From Pseudomonadota bacterium (GTDB lineage Bacteria > Pseudomonadota > Gammaproteobacteria > Acidithiobacillales > Acidithiobacillaceae), in assembly GCA_021821885.1 (NCBI GenBank), contig JAKARO010000009.1:1-64000 (forward strand): a DNA stretch of 64,000 nt, in the 5' to 3' direction. Numbering within the stretch: the first letter of the stretch is position 1; each line of letters begins with the position of its first letter. The translations under genes and the position numbers were made by a program. The notes beneath the pieces were generated by a model. The model saw only the letters and a list, made by a program, of their open reading frames with translations. It did not search any database and was not told the origin of the DNA. This document shows, in pieces, positions 43,370 to 51,932 of the stretch.

Positions 43370-43447
43370 AGATGGTTCCGGGATACCCGTGCTGGCCTTC
43401 CGGAAAGGAGGGCCCCGCACTGGCCGGCGGGTTGGGAGGAATGGAAA

Positions 43448-44911
43448 GTGGCAGGAATGAAAAATCTGCAGTATCTGGCCAGTGGCGCCTACGACGAACT
43501 CATCCAGCCCGATGGCCAGGCACGGCCGGCGGCCGCATCCCTGCTGGAGCACCTGGAACGGCTGGGTCCGGAAAACCTCAGGGCGCGCCGCCATGCGGCG
43601 GAGGCCGCCATTCTCGCCATGGGGATTACCTTTACGGTGTACAGCGAGGCGGGGAATATCGACAGGGCATGGCCGTTCGACATCGTGCCCCGGACCATGG
43701 CCCGGTCCGAATGGACCGGCATAGAGGCAGGACTGCGCCAGCGTCTGCAGGCGCTGAACCTCTTTATCGATGACATCTACAACCGGCAGCGCATCATTGC
43801 CGATGGCGTTTTCCCGGAGGAAGTCCTGGCCGGATCCAGGAATTTCCGGGGAGCCTGCCGCGGTGTCCATCCGCCCCACGGTGTCTGGGCCAACATCTGT
43901 GGTAGCGACCTGGTGCGGGACGCCGATGGTACCGTGTATGTGCTGGAAGACAACCTGCGGGTACCCTCCGGGGTGTCCTACATGCTGGAAAACCGCCAGA
44001 TCATGAAGCGGCTTTTCCCCGAAATCTTCGCCAACTGCCAGATTCTGCCGGTAGACGACTATCCGGCAAAACTCCATGAAACCCTGGCCGCGCTTTCTCC
44101 CCGTGCCGGCGACCACCCGGTTATTGCGGTCCTGACGCCAGGCATCTACAACTCCGCCTATTTCGAACACAGCTATCTGGCACAGCAGATAGGTGCCTGG
44201 CTTGCCGAGGGACCGGATTTCTGTGTCGAGGACGATGATGTCTACCTGCGGACCATTTCGGGGCTGAAACGGGTGGATGTCATCTACCGCCGGGTGGATG
44301 ACGATTTTCTGGATCCGGAGGTTTTCCGGGAGGATTCCGTACTGGGCATTCCGGGCCTGATGCGCGCCTGGCGGCGTGGCCGCGTGGCCATTGCCAATGC
44401 GCCGGGCGCGGGTGTGGCCGACGACAAGGTGGTGTATGCCTTTGTGCCCGACATGATCCGCTATTATCTGGATGCCGAACCGCTGCTTCCCAATGTCCCC
44501 ACCTATCTCTGCATGCGGGAAAAGGACCGGGAGCATGTTCTCGCCCATCTGCACGAACTGGTGGTCAAGCCCGCGAATGAATCCGGGGGGTACGGAATGC
44601 TCATGGGACCCAGGGCCACCCTGTCGGACCGGGAGCATTTTTCCATGCTGATCCGGAGCAACCCCCGCAACTATATTGCACAGCCGGTGCTGAAGCTCTC
44701 CACGGCCCCCACCCTTGTCGGGGATGCACTGGAACCGCGCCATCTGGACCTGCGACCCTTTATTCTCCAGGGAGAGAAGACCCATGTGACTACGGGAGGG
44801 CTGACGCGGGTGGCCATGAACGCCGGTTCACTGGTGGTGAACAGCTCCCAGGGTGGCAGCAGCAAGGATACATGGATTATCGAGGAGAAACCGGCATGCT
44901 CTCGCGTGTAG
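43448..44911 (+). CDS. Circularly permuted ATP-grasp protein
   Basis: A 487-residue protein of the circularly permuted ATP-grasp (DUF404/DUF407) family, predicted to form amide bonds using ATP, possibly adding amino acids to a peptide or protein. Typical segments are YDELIQPDGQARPAAASLLEHLERLG, WPFDIVPRTMARSEWTGIEAGLRQRLQALNLFIDDIYN, GSDLVRDADGTVYVLEDNLRVPSGVSYMLENR, ELVVKPANESGGYGM and LRPFILQGEKTHVTTGGLTRVA. The GTG at 43448 has GGGAGGA seven bases upstream; the ATG at 43457 is an alternative. It overlaps the alpha-E gene by 16 bases and lies downstream of anbu. Confidence 0.88.
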   Translation: MAGMKNLQYLASGAYDELIQPDGQARPAAASLLEHLERLGPENLRARRHAAEAAILAMGITFTVYSEAGNIDRAWPFDIVPRTMARSEWTGIEAGLRQRLQALNLFIDDIYNRQRIIADGVFPEEVLAGSRNFRGACRGVHPPHGVWANICGSDLVRDADGTVYVLEDNLRVPSGVSYMLENRQIMKRLFPEIFANCQILPVDDYPAKLHETLAALSPRAGDHPVIAVLTPGIYNSAYFEHSYLAQQIGAWLAEGPDFCVEDDDVYLRTISGLKRVDVIYRRVDDDFLDPEVFREDSVLGIPGLMRAWRRGRVAIANAPGAGVADDKVVYAFVPDMIRYYLDAEPLLPNVPTYLCMREKDREHVLAHLHELVVKPANESGGYGMLMGPRATLSDREHFSMLIRSNPRNYIAQPVLKLSTAPTLVGDALEPRHLDLRPFILQGEKTHVTTGGLTRVAMNAGSLVVNSSQGGSSKDTWIIEEKPACSRV

Positions 44912-45888
44912 CGGAAAACCTGTACTGGATGGCCCGTTATCTGGAACGCGCAGAGGACATGAGCCGCCTGATCAATTCCACCACGTTTCTCCTTCTGGAT
45001 CTTCCGCCAGGAGCCGGATTCGGGTGGGACCTGCTCCTCCAGGTAACCGGGGAGACCGAACGTTACCAGACCCATTACGGTGAACTGTCCGAAGCGCATA
45101 TCATGCGTTTTCTGATAGCGGACCGGAGGCATCCGGGTTCCATCGTGTCCGCCATACACCAGGCCCGGGAGAACTGCCGGGTCTTCCGGAACCTGCTGCC
45201 GGGGGAATTCTGGGAACGGATCAATTCCCTTCACCTTTTTGCCCAGGATGGGGTGGAAAGCCAGGTAGCGCTGGACCGGCGGCAACGGCTGGCTTTTCTG
45301 AACGAGGTGATTTCCCGCCGCCATGGCCTGGTAGGACTTCTGGTCGGCAGCATGAGCCAGAACGACGCCTACCAGTTCATCAAGATCGGGCGCAACATCG
45401 AGCGGGCGGACATGACCAGCCGGATTGTGGACATTACCAGTGCGGTCCTCATGCCGGAGGATCCCGGTCTCCATTACACGGTCAGCCAGTCCCTCTGGGT
45501 CGGGGTCCTGCGTGCCATGAGTGGCCTGGAAATGTACAGGCAGTACGTCGAGGTACAGATACGTCCGGACCGTGTAGTGGATTTCCTGCTGCGGGACCGG
45601 AAGTGTCCCCGCAGCATAAGCAGCAGTTTTTCGGACATGGAGACGGCCCTGGCCTATCTGCCCAATTCGGCGACGCCCATGGAAACCCTGCGCCGTACCC
45701 GCCGGCGCCTTGAAATGCTGCAGATGCAGGGTCTGCGTCCGGATCTTCTGCATGAATACCTGGACCAGATCCAGAAAGACCTGGCCACGCTCCATCACAG
45801 CGTGGAGAACACCTACTTCCGTTTCCGGGAAACAGGCATCCGCCACCAGCAGGTGCGGGCCATGGGCATGGGCGCCCAGCAGTCCTGA
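44896..45888 (+). CDS. Alpha-E domain protein
   Basis: A 330-residue mainly helical protein of the alpha-E (DUF403) family, defined by its conserved glutamates. MLSRVAENLYWMARYLERAEDMSRLI at the start and FIKIGRNIERADMTSRIVDI in the middle are the duplicated signature helices. It always travels with circularly permuted ATP-grasp proteins and is thought to work with them in peptide or amide synthesis, but no activity has been shown that I know of. GAGGAG precedes the ATG at 44896. The transglutaminase-like gene that often completes this set is absent here. Confidence 0.88.
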   Translation: MLSRVAENLYWMARYLERAEDMSRLINSTTFLLLDLPPGAGFGWDLLLQVTGETERYQTHYGELSEAHIMRFLIADRRHPGSIVSAIHQARENCRVFRNLLPGEFWERINSLHLFAQDGVESQVALDRRQRLAFLNEVISRRHGLVGLLVGSMSQNDAYQFIKIGRNIERADMTSRIVDITSAVLMPEDPGLHYTVSQSLWVGVLRAMSGLEMYRQYVEVQIRPDRVVDFLLRDRKCPRSISSSFSDMETALAYLPNSATPMETLRRTRRRLEMLQMQGLRPDLLHEYLDQIQKDLATLHHSVENTYFRFRETGIRHQQVRAMGMGAQQS

Positions 45889-45985
45889 AAACCCGCGGAA
45901 ACCGTGCCCGGGACCTGACATTCCCGGAGCCGGAACGGCGGACCGGATTCCCGGAAATCCGCCCTTTCCCTGCCGGGCAGGGCGG

Positions 45986-46972
45986 CTAGTCCTGTCCGGC
46001 TGCCTGCCCCGGGAACCGGTTCTGGTAAAGGAGATGGCCGCTGCTGCGCTGCCGGTGGTCCAGAAGCAGAATTTCAGCCCGGACCCCGAGATAGACGTAC
46101 AGGCCGAGAGCGACGACCAGTCCGGCCGCCGCGGCCAGAATCAGAACGGCCAGCCAGAGTTCCCCGGGAGCATTCAGGGCAAACTTGAATACGAGCATCA
46201 GCCCCTCAATGGACACGGCAATGGAAATGGCCGCAATAAACCGGGTAAGGGTGCGGCGGGTGCTGCTGTGCCGGCGGATGTCCTTGCGCAGCAGCACTTC
46301 TTCCTCAAAAATCGTTTTGGCCAGATCGAATACCGCCAGGGCCAGGGTAAAAAAGATCGTGGCCTGGAAAGGGGCGTCAAAATCCTGGAGCGGCCGGGCC
46401 ATGCGCCAGATGTCGTGTACGGCCAGAAATCCCCTCATTGCAAGTGAGACACTGACCAGAAGGAGCCCCACAGAAAAAAGCAGGTAAAAAAACTTGAAGG
46501 CCGGCTCAATGCTGCGCCGGGTATCGTCTTCCTCAAGAAGGGCCAGGGCCCTTTCAAGCTCGCAGTCAGCGACCACCATTCCCACAAGCTGGCCGTCTTC
46601 CATGCGTACGGGAGCGGCAATGGTAATGCAGAGCAGGCCATTGGTAATGGAGAGATAGGGATCGGTCAGAATGGGGGCATGGGCCTCACAGGCCAGACGG
46701 TAGTAGGGACGGTGGCGGCGGTCTGTGCCGGCGCCACCGCGTTCCCGGGAAAGACGTCTTGCGGCAACGTTGTCGCCTGTCTGGATGCCCTGGGCATTGA
46801 GGAGATAGGCCAGATTAAGAAAAGGGTACCTATGGATAAGTTCCGCGAGCACCCTCCGCTGACCGGCTGAATCCTGTTCAAACAGGGCAGGACTTGCGAC
46901 CGTTTCTACGATGCCTCCCAGAAGAATCAGCAGGTCAGGGCGCATTTCGTGAAAGTGTTCGAATCGGTTCAT
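45986..46972 (-). CDS. Membrane protein with PDC/Cache-like sensor domain
   Basis: A 328-residue protein. Residues about 15-185 resemble a PDC (Cache) sensor domain (YPFLNLAYLLNAQGIQTGDN, YYRLACEAHAPILTDPYLSITNGLLCITIAAPVRMEDGQLVGMVVADCEL), and about four membrane helices follow from residue 195 (FFYLLFSVGLLLVSVSLAM, TIFFTLALAVFDLAKTIF, FIAAISIAVSIEGLMLVFKF, LAVLILAAAAGLVVALGLYVYLG). No kinase, HAMP or cyclase output is visible, so how it signals is unclear. The ATG at 46972 is set by GGAG nine bases upstream. It is preceded by a sigma-54 type element. Confidence 0.65.
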   Translation of the reverse strand: MNRFEHFHEMRPDLLILLGGIVETVASPALFEQDSAGQRRVLAELIHRYPFLNLAYLLNAQGIQTGDNVAARRLSRERGGAGTDRRHRPYYRLACEAHAPILTDPYLSITNGLLCITIAAPVRMEDGQLVGMVVADCELERALALLEEDDTRRSIEPAFKFFYLLFSVGLLLVSVSLAMRGFLAVHDIWRMARPLQDFDAPFQATIFFTLALAVFDLAKTIFEEEVLLRKDIRRHSSTRRTLTRFIAAISIAVSIEGLMLVFKFALNAPGELWLAVLILAAAAGLVVALGLYVYLGVRAEILLLDHRQRSSGHLLYQNRFPGQAAGQD

Positions 46973-47393
46973 TCCGTGTTTCTCCGGATGGCTTCCCCAG
47001 AATTGAAAGCAAGTTCCGGACCAGAAACAGGAATTCTCCGTTTCTGAAAAATTTTCATTCCATGGCCTGAAAACCCTGGCGGGCACCCTGTATTGCGGCC
47101 CTGTGCAGCCCGCGCGAAAGGAGGCCAGGCGGGGTGTCCGCCATGGCCTGCCATCCCCCTGGAGGAAACGCGGGACTGCTGCACGGTTTCAGGCGGGACC
47201 GTGCCCTGCAGGCGTGCGGCAAAACCTGGACAGGGGACCTGCGGGAAACAGTCCAGGAGCAGGGCGTAATAAAAATGACATGCTGCGCACCCTTTTCTGT
47301 CATGTTTGCCATATACAATCCGCGTACCCGGAACTCCGCTGCCGGCATACGGCGGAATTTCCACAAATTTCCGATACCAAACAAGAGGTTTTC
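46973..47393. other. Intergenic stretch with a sigma-54 type element
   Basis: Divergent control region of about 420 bases without a recognisable gene. It contains the minus-strand -24/-12 element at 47008-47023 and, near its right end, an AT-richer segment that probably holds the cytochrome b561 promoter. Confidence 0.4.
47008..47023 (-). promoter_or_regulatory. Possible sigma-54 promoter for the PDC-sensor gene
   Basis: The minus strand reads TGGTCCGGAACTTGCT, with GG-N10-GC spacing and a perfect TTGCT at -12; the -24 is TGGTCC. It is about 36 bases before the start codon. No clear NtrC-like dyad is near. Confidence 0.45.
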
Positions 47394-47972
47394 ATGTCTG
47401 CTGAGATTCAGGAATGGCCAAGAAGTACGCGATGGATACATATGGGATTTGCACTGGTAGTGACCTTCCTGCTTTTGAGCGAACTCGACATGAAGGCCAT
47501 ATGGAAGAAGATTGGTGAACTGCCATTCCGGCACCTGCTGTTTCATGCGCACATGTGGATTGGCATGCTCGCCGCGCTGGTTGTCGTGGCATTCTGGGTC
47601 GAAGTGATCCGGATCCCGAATCTTCGTTCACACCTTTTCCCGTACAGGGGAGAGTATCTGGAAAACATCTGCAGGGACATAAAGGGTCTTGCGGATGGAA
47701 GGCTTCCTGCCAGCGGGATGCGGGGTGGTTTGCCGGGAATGGTCCATGGACTTGGACTTCTTTCCGTGACGGGAATGGCCCTTCTGGGATTCATAATGTT
47801 TTTCCTGATCCCAAATTACGGAGCGTCTGCCCCTATCCACCTCTACCAGTTCCCCAAAAAACTGCACGACTTCCTGTCGTCTTTTGTCTGGCTGTACTGG
47901 TGGGGACATATCGGCATGGCCACACTGCATGCCGTCAAATCACCCGCTGTCCTGCGGGTATTCCGGCCCTGA
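47394..47972 (+). CDS. Cytochrome b561-like membrane protein
   Basis: A 192-residue protein with four hydrophobic segments and histidines placed to bind two b haems across the membrane (RWIHMGFALV, FHAHMWIGMLAALVVVAFW, GMVHGLGLLSVTGMALLGF, LYWWGHIGMATLHAVKSP). It should carry electrons between the quinone pool and a periplasmic partner. AAGAGG lies just before the ATG at 47394; the longer track ORF has no good start. No partner oxidoreductase gene is adjacent. Confidence 0.78.
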   Translation: MSAEIQEWPRSTRWIHMGFALVVTFLLLSELDMKAIWKKIGELPFRHLLFHAHMWIGMLAALVVVAFWVEVIRIPNLRSHLFPYRGEYLENICRDIKGLADGRLPASGMRGGLPGMVHGLGLLSVTGMALLGFIMFFLIPNYGASAPIHLYQFPKKLHDFLSSFVWLYWWGHIGMATLHAVKSPAVLRVFRP

Positions 47973-48410
47973 CCTGAACGGGTACCAACCCGCCGTTCGT
48001 GGCGGGGAAAGACTGTGCGGGAACCGGAGCCGCTCCGGTTCCCGCATCCCCCCGGATCTGCGCCCAGCAACGGTGTGGGGTCCCGGACCAGAACCGGCGT
48101 GATCCGGCGCGAGAAGCAGCCGCTCCTCGCCAGCCACAAAAACGGCTCCTTTTCCCCCTTCAGCCTCTGTGGCGCGGGTCTCCATCCTGTCTCCCGGGCT
48201 GCCGGAACCAGTGCCCGTCGCACAGCAATATGCCAGGACCTGCGGCATTTTTTCGCAGCGCCCAGGATGGGGAGAAGCGGGCCATCCGGCATCCGGAAAA
48301 GGCCAGGCAGGGGCGCAAGGAAGTATCCAGAAGCGGGTTTGCCTGCCTGTACCAGGCGGCACCCGGGTCCGGCCCACCATCGCGATTTCCGGCGCTGCCG
48401 TCCTCGACCG
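47973..48410. other. Intergenic stretch with a strong hairpin
   Basis: No gene is recognisable. A perfect 13-bp inverted repeat with a 3-base loop (GCGGGAACCGGAG/CTCCGGTTCCCGC) lies at 48017-48045, 45 bases after the cytochrome b561 stop. It lacks a T-run, so it is a possible Rho-assisted or weak terminator. The rest shows nothing I can name. Confidence 0.45.
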
Positions 48411-48440
48411 TTGACTAACATGATATCTGGATATTATACT
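48411..48440 (+). promoter_or_regulatory. Sigma-70 promoter of the putative small RNA
   Basis: TTGACT and TATACT are separated by 18 bases, close to the full consensus. Transcription would begin near 48447. The nearest start codon is 230 bases downstream, beyond a terminator. Confidence 0.55.
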
Positions 48441-48446
48441 CCTTAT

Positions 48447-48509
48447 TCCTGTCAAAGATGTTCTCTTTGTGACCTCGATTCGGCCGGCATAGCCCGGCCT
48501 TTCTTTTTT
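48447..48509 (+). ncRNA. Candidate small RNA (or attenuated leader)
   Basis: Promoter and terminator bracket about 63 bases with no ORF. The segment can form a first hairpin, CAAAGA-TGTTC-TCTTTG, followed by the terminator hairpin. It could be a free small RNA or a leader from which some transcripts read on into the CHRD gene. Confidence 0.35.
48482..48509 (+). terminator. Intrinsic terminator
   Basis: A GGCCGG/CCGGCC hairpin with a 6-base loop is followed directly by TTTCTTTTTT, the clearest intrinsic terminator in the window. Confidence 0.65.
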
Positions 48510-48678
48510 CCGGCGTATACGCCCGTACCTGGCAAATCCGCCAGATTTCCTGATTGGGTTGCAACTTGGGGAAACCGGGCTAAGGTTATAGTCTGGGCCC
48601 AGATTTCAGCTGCATTTTCCGGCCACCCGACCGGACAGCTGTAAAGTGGAACTCCCTGTTCACGCCAGGAGGCTAGTT

Positions 48679-49113
48679 ATGCGCAACCTACTGTTCACCA
48701 TGGCTTTCATGATCCCTCTTGCAGGATGGGCAGGCACCGCGGCAGCCGGTCCGGGACCGGTGACCATTCACCTCATGGCGCAAAACCATTCCGGAGAGAA
48801 TGGTACGGCTACCCTGGTACCCGAGGGCGCCAAAACCAGGGTGATCATTCACCTGGTCCACACACCGGCGGGCATCGCCCAGCCGGCACACATCCATCCT
48901 GGAACCTGCATGCACCTCAATCCCCATCCGAAGTGGACGCTTGCGAATGTAATAAACGGCCGGTCCGTGACCGTTGTGCCGGCGCCCCTGTCCACTATCC
49001 AGGGCGGAACCTATGCCATCAATGTGCACAAAAGCAAAAAGCAGATGGGCGTCTTTGTTTCCTGCGGCAATATTCCGGGGATGCACGGCCAGGCGAAGAA
49101 GAGCGGGTACTAA
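48679..49113 (+). CDS. Secreted CHRD-like protein
   Basis: A 144-residue exported protein with a signal peptide (MRNLLFTMAFMIPLAGWAGTAAA). The mature part has CHRD-like features: LMAQNHSGENGTATLVPEG near the start and PAHIHPGTCMHLNPHP in the middle, where the histidines could bind a metal. Two cysteines (GTCMH, VSCGN) might form a disulfide. Function is unknown; CHRD proteins are secreted or periplasmic. AGGAGG precedes the ATG at 48679, eight bases away. It lies downstream of the putative small RNA. Confidence 0.65.
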   Translation: MRNLLFTMAFMIPLAGWAGTAAAGPGPVTIHLMAQNHSGENGTATLVPEGAKTRVIIHLVHTPAGIAQPAHIHPGTCMHLNPHPKWTLANVINGRSVTVVPAPLSTIQGGTYAINVHKSKKQMGVFVSCGNIPGMHGQAKKSGY

Positions 49114-49758
49114 AGCCTGCCATAGGCACCTTTACGCCGCCATCTGGTCTTTTCCCAGCCCGGGTTTCCAGCCGGTTTCCCTGACAGGCACCAGCCAGCG
49201 GCGCGTGCCTGCCGGGCATCCGCCATCTCCTTCGGGGGAATCGCGCGGTACGGCTTCCTCCACCACCCTGCGGTAGCGCCTGACGGAAGCGCCGGTACTG
49301 GAGGTGCCCGGCCCTTCACTGGCTGGCAGGGACGTCGCTCTTCTGTGGCTATCCTGTGAGGTACACTTGCGATGGCTATTGCCCGCATCCGGGATGCCGC
49401 CCGCATGGGTGGACCGTGCAGGTTGTGCCCTGGAAGATTTTTGCCACGGTGCACACAAAGCCAGAAAAAAGCCGGCCACCGTTGGGTCAGGAGGGGAAGC
49501 GGGTGCGGTGGAATGCCGGATGCCGTGGTCTGGCATCCGGCCAGAAAAAATCGCAGACAGGGAGATCCCAAACTCCCTGGCGTCCATGACCCTGCACACT
49601 AAGCGGGGCAGGCAGGGTTCTGGCTGCGGTAGCCGGAAAGGCAGCGTCGTGCCGGAAGCCGGCAGGAGGGGCGCCGAAAATTTCCCGGGCGGAAGGCCGG
49701 GTACCGTCTGGCCGCCAGTGGAAGGCGGCCAGACGGCTTGAGGATTCCCGGGCGTCGC
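49114..49758. other. Intergenic stretch between convergent genes, with a hairpin
   Basis: About 640 bases with no recognisable gene on either strand. A perfect 11-bp inverted repeat, GTCTGGCCGCC/GGCGGCCAGAC with a 7-base loop, lies at 49706-49734, just past the stop of the minus-strand outer-membrane gene, and may end its transcript. Nothing else stands out. Confidence 0.4.
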
Positions 49759-50547
49759 CTAGAAATGGTAGGCCAGACCAGCCAGGCCCCGGATCTCGTT
49801 GACGGTTGCGCTGACGCTAAGGGAAGCCGGCACATAGCTGTAGCTGGCGTGGTAGCGGTCATAGACAATACCGGCAAACGCGCTGAAATGGCTGGAGAAG
49901 GCGTAGACCCCGCGCACGCCGAGCTGCAGTACGCCGGACGATGGCGGGTTCGCTGCACCATATCCATTGGCCGAGGAGCTGGCACTGATGCCGGCGAGGT
50001 AGCCAAGGTGGCCCGTGAAATCGAACGGCCCTCCCAGGTCGGTAGTTACCTCCACACCACCGCCAGCGGCATTGTTTTCGTAGCGTGCGCTGCCTTCCCC
50101 GTTGAGCCCGGCATCAAACTTGGCGTACTGGTAGGCGAGATAGGGCCCAATCGCGACCTGGGGCGCCACTTCAAACAGTTTGCCAAGGCGCAGGTTGAAC
50201 TGCATGCCATAGCCGTTGCCGGACGATGTCCCGGTGACCGATGTGGAGCCTGACGGGCTGGTTCCGGTAATCGTACCCCCGCTAATGGCTGCACCGGCCG
50301 AATAGTTGAATCCCATATGGGCAAACCAGAGCTGGCGGTTGACGGCAGATGCGAAAATTCCGATCCCACCTACCGTATTGCCGCCGGAGGCAGAGAGAGA
50401 GCCAGAAGGATCGGAAGCGGACAGGGATGAAGGTGTAGACACCACCTGCCCATAGATGCCGATCAGATCCTGGGCTTCCCCATATTCCGCACCGAGTGCA
50501 AGGGAGGGAAGGGCGGACAGCAGAAATATTGCAGCAATCTTTTTCAT
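49759..50547 (-). CDS. Outer-membrane beta-barrel protein
   Basis: A 262-residue protein with a signal peptide (MKKIAAIFLLSALPSLALGA) and alternating amphipathic strands ending in AGLAYHF, the terminal phenylalanine of outer-membrane barrels. A serine/glycine/threonine-rich insert (residues about 85-105) probably forms an extracellular loop. It resembles small 8-stranded barrels but I cannot place it in a named family. The ATG at 50547 starts the signal peptide; the track ORF begins 27 codons too early. Confidence 0.7.
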   Translation of the reverse strand: MKKIAAIFLLSALPSLALGAEYGEAQDLIGIYGQVVSTPSSLSASDPSGSLSASGGNTVGGIGIFASAVNRQLWFAHMGFNYSAGAAISGGTITGTSPSGSTSVTGTSSGNGYGMQFNLRLGKLFEVAPQVAIGPYLAYQYAKFDAGLNGEGSARYENNAAGGGVEVTTDLGGPFDFTGHLGYLAGISASSSANGYGAANPPSSGVLQLGVRGVYAFSSHFSAFAGIVYDRYHASYSYVPASLSVSATVNEIRGLAGLAYHF

Positions 50548-50812
50548 TGGCTTGGTCCTTGTATTGCCATTTGGCATGGTCTCAAAAATGTTTGGCAGAA
50601 AAGCTTTTCGCTGCAGCGGTCTGCCCATGCGGGAATATTAGGCTATTTTGGGGAAATGCTACCCTGCGCCGTTTCCGTATGGCCGAACTGGGTCCCTTCT
50701 ATACCACAAATGTACCATATACGCAACACGGAAAAGGGTTTCTCGTGGCCGGGCGGCTGGAGCAATCGGGCCACCCGCGGTCCTGCCCGCCGTCTTCCGG
50801 GGCCGGACCCGG

Positions 50813-51556
50813 CTACGGCGCGCCGGTACTGCGCCGGAAGACGCGGTCCACACGGGCCTGGTCCCTGGGCTTGATGACCAGCCGGTCGATGTTGACGTGT
50901 CCGGGCAGGGAGACCACCCAGCGGATGGCCTCGGCTACGTCCTCGGCCACCAGGGGTTCCATGCCGGCATATACCGCCCCAGCCGCCTCGGTATCCCCAT
51001 CAAAGCGTACCAGCGAAAATTCGGTTTGGACCATTCCGGGATCGATGGTGGTGACACGGACCGGCAGGCCCAGCCACTCCAGACGCATGGTTTCCGTCAG
51101 GGCCCGGACGGCATGCTTGCAGGCGGTGTATCCGGCGCCCCCGGCATAGGTTTCCTCTCCCGCCACGGAACCGATGTTGATTACCGTCGCCAGCGGCGCA
51201 GCGCGCAGATGTTCCCACAGGGCCTTGGTTACCCGGGCCAGCCCCAGAACATTGGTCTGGTACATCTGCAGCCATTTTTCCTCATCCAGTCCGACAAGGG
51301 GGTCCTTCCCAAGGGCCCCTCCGGCGTTGTTGACCAGTACGTCCACCGGACCGGAGATCTCCCGGGCAAAGGCAGCCACAGACTCTGGAGAACAGACGTC
51401 CAGTGGCAGGGCCGTTCCGCCGCAGCAGGCGGCAATTTCCTCCAGCCGGCGGGTGCGGCGGGCACCCAGAATGACGCGGTATCCCTGCCTGGACAGGAGT
51501 TTTGCGGCAGCCTCGCCAATCCCGGCAGAGGCACCCGTGATGACAGCGGTTTTCAT
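50813..51556 (-). CDS. SDR-family oxidoreductase (YdfG-like)
   Basis: A 247-residue short-chain dehydrogenase. TGASAGIGEAAAKLL binds the nucleotide, with RRTRR after the second strand suggesting NADP preference; LVNNAGGALG and the catalytic GSVAGEE...YTACK (Ser, Tyr, Lys) follow. LVISSGRPR-type features are absent, but the overall pattern fits YdfG-like 3-hydroxy acid or serine dehydrogenases. The substrate is not evident from neighbours. Confidence 0.85.
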   Translation of the reverse strand: MKTAVITGASAGIGEAAAKLLSRQGYRVILGARRTRRLEEIAACCGGTALPLDVCSPESVAAFAREISGPVDVLVNNAGGALGKDPLVGLDEEKWLQMYQTNVLGLARVTKALWEHLRAAPLATVINIGSVAGEETYAGGAGYTACKHAVRALTETMRLEWLGLPVRVTTIDPGMVQTEFSLVRFDGDTEAAGAVYAGMEPLVAEDVAEAIRWVVSLPGHVNIDRLVIKPRDQARVDRVFRRSTGAP

Positions 51557-51932
51557 CCGTCGCGCGGGACCCCGGCATTCCGGCCGGGGAGGGATAGCAC
51601 GGCGGCCGAGAACCGCCCCATTCCCGCATCTCCTTTATCGTTGGCTATCTTGGCCCTTCCATTCCATCACACCCCAGGCCCCCGGACCCGTGGACCGGAA
51701 GGGGACGATGCCCTGTACTGCAGCGGTTCCGGGCCAGTCAGGCCGGCATTCCTCCACTGGCACCTTCCGGCAGGGACGGGGTAGCGGCTGGGGTCCGTTT
51801 TTTTTGCTGCGGCCGAAGAACGGAATTCCCGCTTCTTCTGTCCGGCTGCCCTGTTCCGGTATGATTCCCCCACTGTGCCAGCGTCGTCAGGACCGGCAGG
51901 ACATGCCATCCAGGATACCATCAGGGGTCTAG
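51557..51932. other. Intergenic stretch, no gene seen
   Basis: Divergent control DNA of about 375 bases between the SDR and TRIC genes. It has no recognisable gene, clear promoter or terminator. Confidence 0.4.

Noticed and set aside
49110-49571. Minus-strand ORF between the CHRD gene and the barrel protein
   Set aside because: It has no ribosome site and no recognisable domain, and overlaps other frames of equal length.
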